64,000 nt of DNA, taken from NCBI GenBank assembly GCA_946894095.1, contig OX335642.1, forward strand, positions 16,813,021 to 16,877,020. Reading direction: 5' to 3'. Below, piece by piece: positions 21,150 to 34,200 of this stretch (positions are counted from its first letter, which is position 1; each line of letters begins with the position of its first letter). The translations under genes were made by a program, and so were the position numbers. The notes under the pieces were generated by a model. The model had not been told where the DNA came from. It was given only the letters and a program-made list of their open reading frames with translations, and did no database searches. The DNA comes from Incurvaria masculella. Lineage: Eukaryota > Arthropoda > Insecta > Lepidoptera > Incurvariidae.

Positions 21150-21350
21150 ACAAAATCTCATCGTGTAATCGACTGTTCGCCGAAAATTGCGCCGCAGACC
21201 GTAATATTGTCCCACAACCTAACACCGCCAGCGCCATGTCGCGAATGTCGCTAAGCCACGCCTTCTTTATCATATGGGCTTTGACGTAGCGACCCACTTG
21301 GTGGACACAGACCCAGTTTGCTTAGAACATCTCCTCTCTACCTCTATCCT
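21150..21350 (-). repeat. Interspersed repeat family D, copy 1
   Basis: AAAATCTCATCGTGTAATCG through CCACTTGGTGGACACAGACC to TCCTCCGTGG is the reverse complement of 40850-41065. A small piece recurs at 41605-41635. Confidence 0.65.
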
Positions 21351-21465
21351 CCGTGGTCCAGACTCAATACCAAGTTTTATCAAATTTGGTTCAGCTGTTT
21401 AGGCGTGAAAACGTAACAGACAGTTTAAAGACTTTCGCATTTATAATATTAGTATGGATTTGGTT
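21350..21465 (-). mobile_element. Helitron-like 5' end fragment
   Basis: GGTTCAGCTGTTTAGGCGTG, AACGTAACAGACAG and CATTTATAATATTAGTATGG form the common lepidopteran non-autonomous Helitron 5' region, reversed here. Confidence 0.5.
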
Positions 21466-22036
21466 AATAAAAAGGACTGGCGGTCGTTACAGTCTGTATA
21501 TGACAAATGTTCCTATGGCTGCCTGCTTATTGAGCGTTCCGATTTGAACTGTAAACAATTACACTGCTAAAAGCGTATACAAGTTTCCCGAATCAGTTTG
21601 CAAGCTCAAAGCAGTAAGCATCACAAACGATTCGGACCGTTTGTGTACGCGCTTACGGAAACAAAACAACAAACATGGAACGAAAGACGTTAATTGTAGT
21701 AGTCCACCTCAAATTTGAATCGAATCAATTGCTCTTAGTTAAACTTGAATTTTCAACTGAGGTACATTCAACGGTTTGTGAAAAAACACATTGGAAAGAC
21801 GATAGACTACTCTTTAGAAACGTCAAAAAATGACATTGACAGTTGCATACACAGTGCCCTTCCTCAGAAGCGTGAGCACTGTGTACGGCGTTGCGAGACG
21901 CAAGGATGACGTCATACCGTTAACGGGACGCCATTTTGAGGGCTGTTAGCGCGAATCGGACCAGTTTTGAGCGTGCTTTTGGTAACGGCGGTTCAAATCG
22001 GACCGCGACCCTGGAGTGATAGCGAGAGGGAGTCGT

Positions 22037-22264
22037 CTACGTGGCGGTCTCCACTATCCAGTCGGAGAACTTGTCGGTGCGCGTGAAGACGTCCGGGTAG
22101 TAGGAGTTGCCGCACTGGTTGTAGTGGGAGGCGAGCCCCACTACCACGCCGCCGATGACGAGCGGCGCGCCCCAGTCGCCGGCGCAGGCGCCCGGCCCCA
22201 CGCCCGGCGCGTCCAGCACGCCGGCGCAAATCGTGCCCTCTGTCGCACAATCATTGCCGTTGAT
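22037..22264 (-). CDS. Serine protease homolog exon 5 (Ser region, Ser to Trp)
   Basis: It encodes INGNDCATEGTICAGVLDAP, then GACAGDWGAPLVIGGVVVG and FTRTDKFSDWIVETAT with a TAG at 22039-22037. The nucleophile position is Trp. No AG acceptor occurs next to the 5' edge, where a (CCGT)n-type repeat starts at about 22266. The open frame runs on through that repeat to an AG near 22374. Confidence 0.8.
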   Translation of the reverse strand: MNGNDCATEGTICAGVLDAPGVGPGACAGDWGAPLVIGGVVVGLASHYNQCGNSYYPDVFTRTDKFSDWIVETAT

Positions 22265-25200
22265 AAAAACCGGCAAAGTGCGAGTCGGACACGAAGGGTT
22301 CCGTACCATCAACACCAAATTAATTTGGCCTTTAATTTGTGTATTTTTGTAATTTTACCTATTTGTTGTTATAGCGGCAAAATAAAGACACATCTGTGAA
22401 AATTTCAGCTGCCTACCTATTACGGTTCATGAGATACAGCCCTGTGACCGACGGATGGACGGATGGACAGCGGAGGCTTAGTAATAGGATTGCGTTTTCA
22501 CACATCAGCCAGCTCGCTTACGAATTCGGGACGCAGAACGTCGAATGTTCATTGCACTAAATGGCGTTGGAACTTGAGAACTCTAGCGGTCGTTAAAGCG
22601 ATTTTCTCGATTGGTAACTTTGAATGATTGAAATAACGTGCTCAGGAATCTCTCCGTCAAGAAAACCGCTTGACAAGCGGTATAAAAGCGGTTTTCTTGA
22701 AGGAAAACATCCTGATTCCTGAGCACGGAATTATAAGAATAGGCCTACAGGAGTAAGGAAATTTGCAAGCGAACTAACTGGCCGGCCCTACCGTCAGTTA
22801 TGTATCTATACTATTATATAAAGAGGAAAGGTTTGATTGTTTGTTTATTTGAACCGAATAGGCTCTGAAACTACTGAACGGATTTGAAAAATTATTTCAC
22901 CGTTGGAAAGCTACCGTCTATCCGACTGACATAGGCTATGTTTTATCTTAAAAAAATTAGGGATCCTTACCAAAACTCCGATAACGTAACCCAAGGTGCA
23001 AAAAAACTACCAAGAATGTTCCTTACATCGCGTGCGCTGCGAAAACTATTCACGATAGAACAAAATGATGTACTACAATTTTATAGAACACATTATTATC
23101 TACAAAAAATGTCGCGACAGCATACATCTAACTATTATAGTTATGTCAAAATAAGTGTGCATTTATTTTAAAATAAAAATTTAAATACTGCCGCTAGAAA
23201 AGGCTCTTTATTTGTACCTAGATATTAATTCTTATCAAAATAAATAAATTATGATTTAAGACTGTTTCAATACCTTTATATTACTTTTTGAATTATTCGA
23301 TTAGGACATTTCATTCGAAAGATATCATGAGTTTAAAAAATAGAAAAAACTCCGCTCGGCCAACTATGCGTTTTAGAGTTTGTAGGCGTCACTCAGAGGT
23401 ACGGGAGGGGAGTCAGTCGGCTCCCTACGCAGCAGCCGTGTTCGCAATTTAAGAAATTGTCGCTTGATAATATTTTGTCGCTTGATGATAATTAGTTTAG
23501 TAGGTAACTGAACGCAATCAAAAAGTTCTTTTCAGAACTAGACCTATTAATATATGTTGTACATTTAGTTATCCTAATAAATAAGCGACTTAAATAGTTT
23601 TTATGATTTTCGATTAAATACTTTTTAGTTGTAGGTTATAGTAGTAGTTGTAGGTAGCTAATAACAGTTAAACATGTTTGAAAAATGTTACGGCTTTTCA
23701 CGCGGCAGGAAGATACATTCTCCAAAGACATTCTCAAAATGTCTAACATTTTTCAAACATGTCTAACGACCGCGGTAATCTCAAAAGTATCATAATAACA
23801 GTTAAGCTAATTATTTAGTGAAAAATAAAACAACATCAAATAGTGTTTACTCCCTGGCTTTAACTCAATAAATTATTTATTTAATGGCTTTTGTTTTGTG
23901 GTTATGACCTTTTTACAATAATTAATAGTATGAAAAATACATAAAAGTAAAAAATACAAAAAAAGAAAAAAAATGCAAAAAATATATTTTTACAAAATTT
24001 GTTATTTTTATTTCAAATATTTCAATGTAGGTGTATGCTCTTTTTTTAGGAACTCTACGTAAGAAGGGTTTATTTGTGTATCATTGTGACAAAATAATAT
24101 TTTTTTAATTACATTATGCCCGTGCAAAGCCGGGACGGGCTGCTAGTTATCAATAAAACGTGGCTGCGCTGCCGCTGTACGCATGAGTTTCTATCGCTAC
24201 TCGATGGGTAAGTGTTTTCCAAATAATTCATTTACCTTGGATAATGAGCTGATAAAGTGGCATACAATGGCTACTTATAACAATATTATGCGCCTTTAAA
24301 CATTTTGATACAAATCTTTGGAGAAAATCAATCCTATCTTATCAATACAAATCTTCTTCTTATATTTTTATATCATGGATAGATAAGTTATCAAAAAAAT
24401 CGAAACGTGCAGACGTAGCTCTTAGTTGATTTATTTAATGTACAACATTTCAGAAAAATATTTCTTCATTTTACGGAGGAAACAGGCACGAGCCATTCAT
24501 TGTATGAAACTCGATCACCTCATTAATTCTACTATTTAGATCTACTTATTGCCGATTGCGTGTTGCCGTTTTTAGGGTTCCGTACCCGAAGGGTGCCAAC
24601 GGAACCCTATTACCAAGCCTCCGCTGTCATTACGTCCGTCCTTCCGTCCGTCCGTTCGTCTGTCACAGGGCTGCATCTCAAGAACCGTAATAGGTAGGTA
24701 GCTGAAATTTTCACAGAGTGTGTATTAGTTTTGCTGCTATCTGGCCGGTTTTTAGTTTAGTTAAGTTGTTTAGTCGAGACAGAAATGGCAACCCCTTACC
24801 GAGAGCGACTTCGAAGCCACTAGCGGCGTGCCTCGCCCTGCACGTGTCATGGTCGATGATGTTGATCATGATTATCTTGAGAAATTCAAGTTGAGGACCA
24901 TTTTCCTGAAAATTAAAGTTGAAATATATTTTTTTAATTCGGATATTTTATAATTCCCTTGAAGTTTACAAATACGGAGATGGTCGATCTCCATGTTGAC
25001 AAGCTTGAAGCTCACAGAAAAAACAAATAAATCGAAATATCTGAGAGTGTGTTGTAAATAAGAGGAATTTGACACATTTTTATGTCTCGAAGATATATAC
25101 CGGGTGTTAATGGAGGTATGGTCCAAACGTTAACGGTATTCCTAGGCATATTTGTACCAAGAAAGGTAGAAAACATGTTGTGTGTAGGTATTTACGAAAA

Positions 25201-28200
25201 TGTATTGCGTGGATGATTTTTTAAGTCGTACAACAAAATGTTAACAACAGTGATATGTATTATAATAAGTCTATGGTTAACAAACTTTTCTTGCTCCAAA
25301 TATATCAAGGAATACCTGGTAAACGTTTAGACAATATCTCCGTTAACAGCCTGTATAATTCATCTGTGCGTATGTCATTGAACTCAGGAACGGCACCGGA
25401 GGGGGCAGCTGGCGCTCCCTGCCCCCCCATGGCGACGCTCCTGACTGAACTTCTAAACGGCTAGGCCGATTTTGAACACAAAAAAATAAAATTTTAATTA
25501 AATCAAACCCATTAATTTATTATAAAATGTATATGACATATAAGCTTGTCTCAAGATCAAATTGTATTCGTGTTTATTTACACCAGTAAATCTCGTGACA
25601 AGCTTATATATCATACTAGCTGAGGTAGGTACCCGGTTCCACTCGGGTCAATGTCGTTTTGGACCGATTCCCAATACAACCTTTAATTCACCTCTGTCTC
25701 ACCCCCTTCGAGTTAAAATTTCGTTACAAAAGGCACTCGGGGAAAGACTCGGGTCAGTGTCGTTTTGTAACGATGTCGGGCCGAATTATTTCCTGGACAG
25801 TACCTATATGAGTTCACCATACAAATTCTAATTCACCCCTATCTCACCCCCTTCGAGTTAAATTTTGGTCACAAAAGGTAGCCTATGCCTTTCTCCAACG
25901 TCCAGACCATCTCGAAACCGAAATTCATCAAAATTGGTTCAGCAGTTAAGGCGTGAAAACGCAACAGACAGACAGAGTTACTTTCGCAATTATAACATTA
26001 GTATATAAGGTGAGTTTAAAATAATCTACAAGCCTTATAGGGTTGATTCAGTATCTGATATAGAACAACTTTTGCTAAGAATGTAGGTATGTAATTTTTT
26101 TTGTTCCATTTTAATTTTTGAGAAATGTTTGCATTACATTCTTCCCAGTATTGTCAACAACTTTTGCGAAGAAACTATGTACCTATCGGTAATGGTTTCC
26201 AAGAAAATAAATTATTAAAGTGCACAAACTCTTCAAACTGCCTATTTGAAAAATAGGTCCCGCGCCGCGCCGGCCGGCGGCGCGGAGGCGGCGCGCGGCG
26301 GCAGAGTCTCTTTTACCTACCCGAATAGTTTTGCCTCCTTCCCACGCTGACGTTCGCCGCGCCGGGCTATGGCAAATCCATCGCGGCTGTAATGTAGGTA
26401 TGTACACAAGCATGCATGTCCTTTTTCGCCCGATCGGCACTCGCTTCACTTAAATTCACTCACGTGTGATACTCAGGTCCGATGCGCGTCATGGACCTTG
26501 ACATCATAGTCCCAGAAGTCCATACAAAAAGTAGAAAGTAGACTTCTCTCACTTCCTCTTATCTAATTTGTAAGGGACAGGGGAGATGATTGCTATACCG
26601 GTAACCATCCGCATGTTTAAGGAATTTTGGTCGAATTTGTCCAATAATTTAGGGAAAAATACCGGGAGGCCTTTTTCTTACGCATGGTATCATTGACGGT
26701 CTTATGTCAATGGCATCGTTGAATTTTAATTTCCAACCGCCATTTTGTGTTTTAATTTGCGTACTCTGAGCAAAAGCAAGTGAAAAATAACACAAAAACA
26801 TGGAGTGGAGGCGTCCAAATCGCCCGAATGAGAGCATTTGTTCCGTGCGAGGCTGTAAAAACACTGGTATGGACACAGTTGTTCACCGGTTTCCGAAAGT
26901 GCCGACGAGGTGTAACGACTACGTCAATATACGTTTGAAGAGTTCTGCGGTTCCTACAATATTTCCTGAAATGGGTGAGTATCTTAAATACTTATATACT
27001 TCTAATAAACACGTTCCTATATTATGACGGGTGCCTATCCCACTACTACTAACTAGTGGCTCTGTGAGCTGCATGAAGACCTCGCGAGCATTTCTGGTCA
27101 TCGTCAGACCTTCAAGGTTCAGTGTGAAGTAAATGCTCCTCGAGCTTTGGCTAGAAACTCAAACCTTAACTAATTTAACTAATTTTGAGGCGGCGCCAAG
27201 CAATCAACTCAAAAAGCTGACTTAAAATTATTCCTAAAAAGTTATTTTATGCTTTTCAGTTTTCAACGGTTTAATGTTTTGTTCAATAGTTTTTTTTTTA
27301 ATCCATGAGGCTCTGGGCCAGCCACGAAGTAAGGAATTCATTATTGTGACAGTCACTATGGGGCTGGCATAGCCAAACCTGGCTCAAGTCCTAATATAAT
27401 TATCAGAGAAAAAAAATGAATATACTATTTCTAAACTGTTTATACATGTGGTACATACATCCTTTATCAGAATCCGCAAGGGAGTATGATGTGCAGCCAT
27501 TAGAGAAGCCACCGGAGCAGCCTTCGCCAGAACAACGACAGCAGCAGCAGCCATCTACGTCATCAGCTAACCAGCATTCATCGCGTACGTACAAAATCAT
27601 CTTTTTCAAATTAAGGATTATTAATATAAATATGTGGATTCATATTTAAGTACATTAAATGGAAAAAACCACGGCCAGCCTCAATGGTTGACGTTCATCC
27701 ATCCAGTATTTCTCAAAAGGTCCAACTTTTTTTCTGGGTCCAGTCATTTTTTTTTAACAGTTATCACATGTAAGTACTATGGTATAAAACAGAAAACTGA
27801 CATACTAATAATCGAAGTTGTAATATTTCCAAACACTATTTTGTTCAAAATTTTCCTTGTTTTTAACTTCCGATGCTAAAATAAGGGGTGTTATAAGATT
27901 ATTATAGTTGCAATTTTTTTATAGTGGGCACTTAGAAATAATACAATGCCGTCCCACTGCATTTCTTCGTGCGTCATAAGAGCCGACTAAGGGATTCGTG
28001 GTTTGTGCTTCGGACTCCTCCTTTTTAACTCCTTCTTAATTCTTAATCCAGACCTAGTCCCCAAATGGTGTTTTGGGCTAATACCATGACAGTATGTGTG
28101 GTATTAGCTATCCATGTGCAGTCACGTAAAAAATATAAAAAATATGAAATGGACGGCTGAAACCACGCTAAAGTGAACACAAGTAAAATGCTTAACGTAA

Positions 28201-31200
28201 AGTGGCAAGATCTGAAAGGCTAGTCCCAGTTGTTAATTCAGTGTTTAGGCCAAACAGGGTGACTAGCGTCACGGAATACACTACAAATGTATGGAGAATT
28301 GAAGAGCACCGCAGTGAGCGTTAGCATAAAAACTTTTGCGTGCTCATGGCTACGATGCGTAAGCTGTCAAACGTTCGTATGACCCGTCAACGTTTTATTA
28401 AGGACGTGCCCGCCTAATTGGAAAATCACTACACATCAGTTTCGTTAGGACGAAATTCGTCAGCATCTGTGGCGGCCTAGTGGTGAGACGCTTTGCCGTT
28501 CAGTAAGCGAAGGTAAGCGTCTCTGAGCGCAGTTGGGTTCTAGATGGGTGACCGTTTTCAACTGTTGAGGCTGACCGAGGTTAAACTGTAGGTCCCCTTC
28601 CTTACTTACTAGGTGGTAGGTTAGTTCCCACCCGGGTTAGTAACATCGCATTGAGCCGAAAAGGAATGACAAAACTTAATTTGCCATTCGGCTGTGTTCG
28701 AATGATTCGAATTTGTAGGTAAACTTACATTGGCGCAAACGCTTTGACACAGTTTGTAATAAAATATGGAAGAAAATGTTTGGTGCGCGTGGTTGCAGGA
28801 TGTCTGATCCATTCCTTTTTCATGTTCTTTAAGAAATGGCAAGTAAATGTTCTTTCTGCCAGCATTACGGTGGCTAAGCTGTAGCCTTAATAGTAGTTTT
28901 ATCCAAATGCATGTTTAGTGACGTCGCATAACACGTGTACATGATATAGAAAAAAAATTGAAGTTATGCTTATTTAGGCGCATTAAAAAAATCATTATGA
29001 GTGAATGTTTGTATGTAACATGTAATGATGTAGTGATGTTAGGTTTGTATCGAAATAATTTTGGAGGTTATTTGGAGTATTGTGTGGGGCTACTTTTCTT
29101 GTTGCTATGTCATTTTGTCATTCGTGCATATGCATGCACGGACATAAGCATACCATCATGCCGTCTAGTAATCTATCTATCTATCTAATCTGCTGGATCT
29201 ACTAAGCCGAGCCATGCCAAGCCCAAGCCCAAGCCCCAAGCTCAAGCCCAAGCCCAAGCCAAGTCGAGGCAATGTAACAAAATATAATTTATGTTAGTTT
29301 TGTAAGAAGTATAACTCTTTACTTGCGTGCATAAGTACACAGACGGTTTATTTGCTATGATTATTATTAGAGGTACCTTTCATTTCTAACATTTATAATT
29401 GTTGTGGTTTGTGTGCTCCTAAACCGGCTTCTTATTATAGGAGTGTACAACTTCCTGACGTGTATAAATTGCCTGAGATCTTAAATAAAAAAAATGAAAC
29501 AATTAAATACCTCTACTTCTAGAAAATTAAAGTTATTTCAATTAAAGGTATACGTAATTTTTTATTTGTTTCCTTTTCAGAAACGAAAGGACTACGAGTC
29601 CGGATGCATAGAAGAACACTACAGAGGAGTATAAATATCGTATCTGAGCGTATGCTCAATAAATTAAATAAGACAAATAGAGAGTTTATTAGAATGCAAT
29701 TATTGAATGTGAATCGTAAGAAAATGGGGCGCAAGTACACATTGGATGAAAAAATTTTTCTGTTTGGCGATGTATAAATCTAGTCCGAAAGGATATAAAT
29801 TCCTTGAGAAACATTTTGTACTACCGACGACTAAAACACTGCAGTCAATTATAAGAAAGATTAGTTTTGGAACTGGGTTAAATAACAGTATTAAAACCTT
29901 TTTAGCAAATGAAACGTTAACTTTTTTTTTTTTTTTATTTGACTGGACATGGATGGCTAATACCACAAGTTCTGTCATGGTATTAGCCCAACACACCACA
30001 TGGGAACTAGGTGCCATGCCAGGACCTTCCTTATATTGCACGGCTACATTGAACTGGATGGAAAACACGGACAATTTTCATTGCCGCTTCGACCATCGTT
30101 CATCCAATGCGATGGTACCAACCCGGGCGGGATAAACCCTACCACCTAGTAAGTAAGGAAAGGGACCTACAGCTTAACGTGGAATCCGAACCACGGCCAG
30201 CCTCTCTCAACGGTCGAATGGTCACCCATCCAAGACCAGACCGGACCCTGCGTTGCTTAACTTCGGAGAGCGATCGCCGAAGTGTCGCGCCACTGGGCCA
30301 CCGAGGCTGACAAACTTGGAATTCCACTAGAAAATATTGCTCTATTGTTATAGATGAAATATCTTTGAGTTGTGGGGTTCATTTATCTCCTGATGACAAA
30401 ATTGTAGGGTTGGTAGATCTCGGGGAAAATGAAAGGCGACGAAAATTTGCAGATCATGCTTTGGTAATAATGTTAAGAGGAGTATGTCATTCATGGAAGC
30501 AGGTGATAGCTTATTACTTCTGTGAAGGGAAAACACCGAGTGAAAGATTAGCAGGTATATTGAAAGAGGTTGTGGCTATGCTAAAAGAATGTAACTTGGT
30601 TCCGCTTTCCTTAATTTGTGACCAAGGCGCATCCAATAGGGGAGCGATCAATATATTGAGGAAGGAAACTATGCGTGACTGTGTTTTGAAAGATGAACAT
30701 TATGAAAATCAGGTGATTCGAGTGGCCGGTGAAGAATTGTTTATTATTTATGATCCTCCTCACCTATTGAAAGGTCTTCGTAATAATTTAATGAAGTACG
30801 ATATTTTGTTTGGTCGTGACAAAAAGAGGGCCAGGTGGCAAGATCTGGTGGAGGCCTATGAAAGAGATAGTCCAAATGGGGAAGCGAGGATGATACCGAA
30901 AGTGACAGATGTACATATTGATCCATTAAAAATGAAAAAAATGAAAGTTAATAAATGTGTTCAAATTTTCAGTTCCAGCATGCACAAGTACCTCTGCACA
31001 CTCAAGAACTTCGGTAGGCAAACAACTATTTTTTTTAAACTGCAATAGTGTTTGTATTTCTAAGGGTTATTTAGTATGCTTTTTTATTTTGGTTATTGAC
31101 TACGAATTTATGATTATTTCATGTTGTATCTTCATTGAATTTTAACATAAAATACTGAAAACATAATATGGCACGGAATAGCAGAACTTATAATAAATAT

Positions 31201-34200
31201 ATCGTTTAAAGGCGCCCCTAACCTCTGAAGGTGTCTTCCAATCAATTACTTGTACAAACAATATGAACAGAGGAATTTGAAGTACTGAAAGGTAACATGC
31301 TAATAAATCAAAGGATGAATAGATACTTATCTCAAAGTAATGATGTGTTGGTTGTCCATCAATGTTGTGCTCAAATGGAAGACAAAATCCACTTAGAACC
31401 ATTCTAAGAAGGTACTTACACTGAGTTTGCAAGCATTTTATTTTACTTTGCAGCTGGACTACCTGACATCAATGGCAGACGAGTATCAAGTACTATCGGA
31501 GCAGAACTCGTGGGATTTTTTGATAAGTTGTTTGATAGTGTTAATGGATATAAGGCTTATGATAAAGGAAAGTTACGAGTGCGAGTCCAGGAAAATAGTT
31601 CACATCATACTTTTTGGATCGAAGCTATTAAAATGTTAGAAACTTTGAAATTTGTAGATACGAATGGGCGTACGCACTCGATTCCTAGTGCCCAGAATTG
31701 GATAACTACAATTAAGAGTTTTAGAAGTTTATGGTATTTTATTAGAAGTAAGGGTGTTAGGTTTTTTTCCCCTAGAAATTTAAATCAGGATCCTCTAGAA
31801 AAATTTTTTGGGAAATTAAGGTCTCATAATTATCGTAATGTTAGTCCTATGTGCAACGCGTTTCAAAATTCTATTAAAGCTTTAATAATTAGTGATACCC
31901 ATAGTGTTCATTCTCCTGGTGCTAATTGTAAGAAAGATAGGGCTCATAATCTTGTTGACTTAAAAAATGTGGTAAATTTGTTTAAGGCTAGTTTGGATTC
32001 TGAGGCTTCCCAGGCTGTTTGTGGTACAGCCTCTACAAAATGTTGTTTACCAAGTTTGTCAGTTATCAATAAACCCTTTATTACTACTAGTGATGTAATT
32101 AATGAAAAATGTCAGAGTTATGCTAATGCTTACATAGCAGGCTGGGTAGCCAAGAAAATAGTACTAAAATTAGATAATTGTACATCTTGTAAGAATATTT
32201 TTGTAACTGATCATAGGTTACCTGAACATGCTTTCATTGAGAATAAGAAATGTTTTAATGTATCCTTCTTCCGATATGATTGAATTTTATAAAAATTGTA
32301 CATGTGCTATTAATAATTATTTAGACGAACATGCTAATTTAGACAGTATTTCGAAACTTGTTAAGTCATTTAAGGAAAAATGTTCTTGTAAAATGGATCA
32401 ATTGTATTCATCACAGTGAACAAGCACAGTCATATCTTTTTGAATTTGTTTTAAAGTTTCAACTCAATTATTGGTGTAAATCTGTTAATAGATTATTGAA
32501 GGGAATAGATAGTAGGGCTGATGAGAAGTTAGGTTATCTTCAAAAGTTAGCTGTAGAAAAATTCAAAAAGTCCTTGAAAAGGAAGCACCGGTAGTTATTA
32601 TAGCACTTATCCAGAGCAGATGAACACGTTCAGATCTTTTCCCATGAATACATGACCGGGTAACAGAAGTAGCCTATTATAATTACTGAATTTCAATCAT
32701 TTTGACTGTAAACAGGTGATTACATTTTGTATCATTGTTATTGTTAGTATGAATTTGTTTATTATTTACTAACTTATATTTAATTTGATATTACCTTGTA
32801 TCAAAAATGACGATGGCTTTTTACACCTGAACAATTTAGATCATAATTCCTATTAATTTAGAATAAGATGTTATTATCGTAGTCAAGAGTTTGCTCCTCA
32901 CCAATGTATATAATGTTCTTATAATAATGTTCTTTGTGAGCAGTAGTAATCAATCAATCAATCACTGTAAACTAGTTTGTAAGTATCACTGGAAAAAATA
33001 ATAATACAATGACCAACCTGACGAAGTTTCTTGTCGGCTCTTCTTCGCCAGAAGTAATCGAACCGACGGAAAAAAATAATATGAATCCGAGTGTGTAATA
33101 TACATCTAATGGAGGAAATAAAGAAACTGAAACTATTGTAATTATTATTTTGATAAATACTACATGTAGTATAAAATTGCTGACAAATTTTTGATGATAC
33201 AATTTTGTATTAATAATGACGAAGGCTCTGTACACCCGAATTTCGAATTTCGAATACAAATAGAGTTTATAGTATTTAACCGTTGTTAAACACTATTAAA
33301 TGTTAACATAATGTAGATTTAGTAAATAATAGAGTTCAAATTATAGATGGCGTAAAATGAATTGATCAATATCTCATCTCGGAATACCTCCGCCACCCGG
33401 ACTTTCATAATCATTTGATTAATTTGAAATCCCTTTTAGTGATTAGCTAAATGAAACTTTCAACTAATCGTCATTTGTCTAAGTCCTTTTCTCATTTTCA
33501 GTATGAAAATTGCCGCATTTACTATCAACCATTGACTTCCTAACTTATCTCACTCGCCGATTTTTTTAACTAATCGTAATTCTACATTTTCCATAGGTAA
33601 CGAACTAGGTAATAACTTAAATACAATTTTCGATCTTCGAAACTTGAAGAAATTATGTATTCATCATTTATACTTACTACAAAAAAAATCCGTGAAAATT
33701 AAATTATTGTAGATAATATTAAGAGTAAAAATACTTTTAAGTACTTCAGTAGATTTTTTCCAAAGAAAAATAAAGTATATTTATTTCACTAAGAAATTAT
33801 CGTTTTATTACTTATTTTATCTATGAACATTGCTGGTTAAAAAGTCATAGACTTTGGTTCCAGCGCTCATAAAAATCTTGAAATCTTTTAACTTATCCCT
33901 AATCTGGCAACCTTTTGAGTAAAAAGTAGTGCTTTCTCTTTCTAACGTTGGCCTTTATATCGCTGTTTCACCTTGTTAACCGAAGTGTTCCCAGCTTTCC
34001 CATCTATATTACGCAGTAATATTATATTATCTATGCTTGACATACTAATTGCTTTCAAAACGAAAACAAACGTCCTTCAGTGAGAGGGGCGGCGGCGGGG
34101 TAGATGGGGTGGCGGGGCTGCTGTCTGCGCACGCGGCGGCGGCGGCGGAGAATTGTCTTGTGTCAGTGGGTCACGGACGGGTCAATGCCCCGTGGTTGAC

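Larger units (their letters stand above)
26800..32594 (+). pseudogene. P-element superfamily (THAP9-like) transposase remnant
   Basis: Exons 26800-26974, 27471-27584, 29581-29921, 30312-31013 and 31454-32594. Exon 1 starts a THAP domain (CSVRGC, VVHRFPKVPTRC) and ends it (SSAVPTIFPE), but the middle with the third Cys and the His is deleted. Exon 2 is Gln/Pro-rich. Later exons carry the transposase core: SPKGYKFLEKHFVLPT, CSIVIDEISLS with the first catalytic Asp, LICDQGASNRGA with the second, IIYDPPHLLKGLRNNLMKYD, and the DPLEKFFGKLRSHNYRN signature. Frameshifts near 29750, 32270 and 32390 and a SINE at 29922-30311 inactivate it. P transposases cut and paste DNA using a GTP-dependent mechanism. 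Introns at 26975, 27585 and 31014 have GT-AG borders in compatible phases, so the element was once spliced. Confidence 0.85.

Noticed and set aside
22938..23171. 77-codon frame inside the Helitron
   Set aside because: No Rep/helicase or other family signature; AT-rich filler of a non-autonomous element.
25095..25135. Solo mariner end (GGGTGTTAATGG ... ATGGTCCAAACG)
   Set aside because: Shares only short stretches with the mariner TIR and continues into unrelated sequence; no second end was found.
30180..30311. 5S rRNA gene on the minus strand
   Set aside because: Only the internal segment resembles 5S rRNA; the ends do not, and the same segment recurs in SINE copies. It is a SINE head, not a functional rRNA gene.
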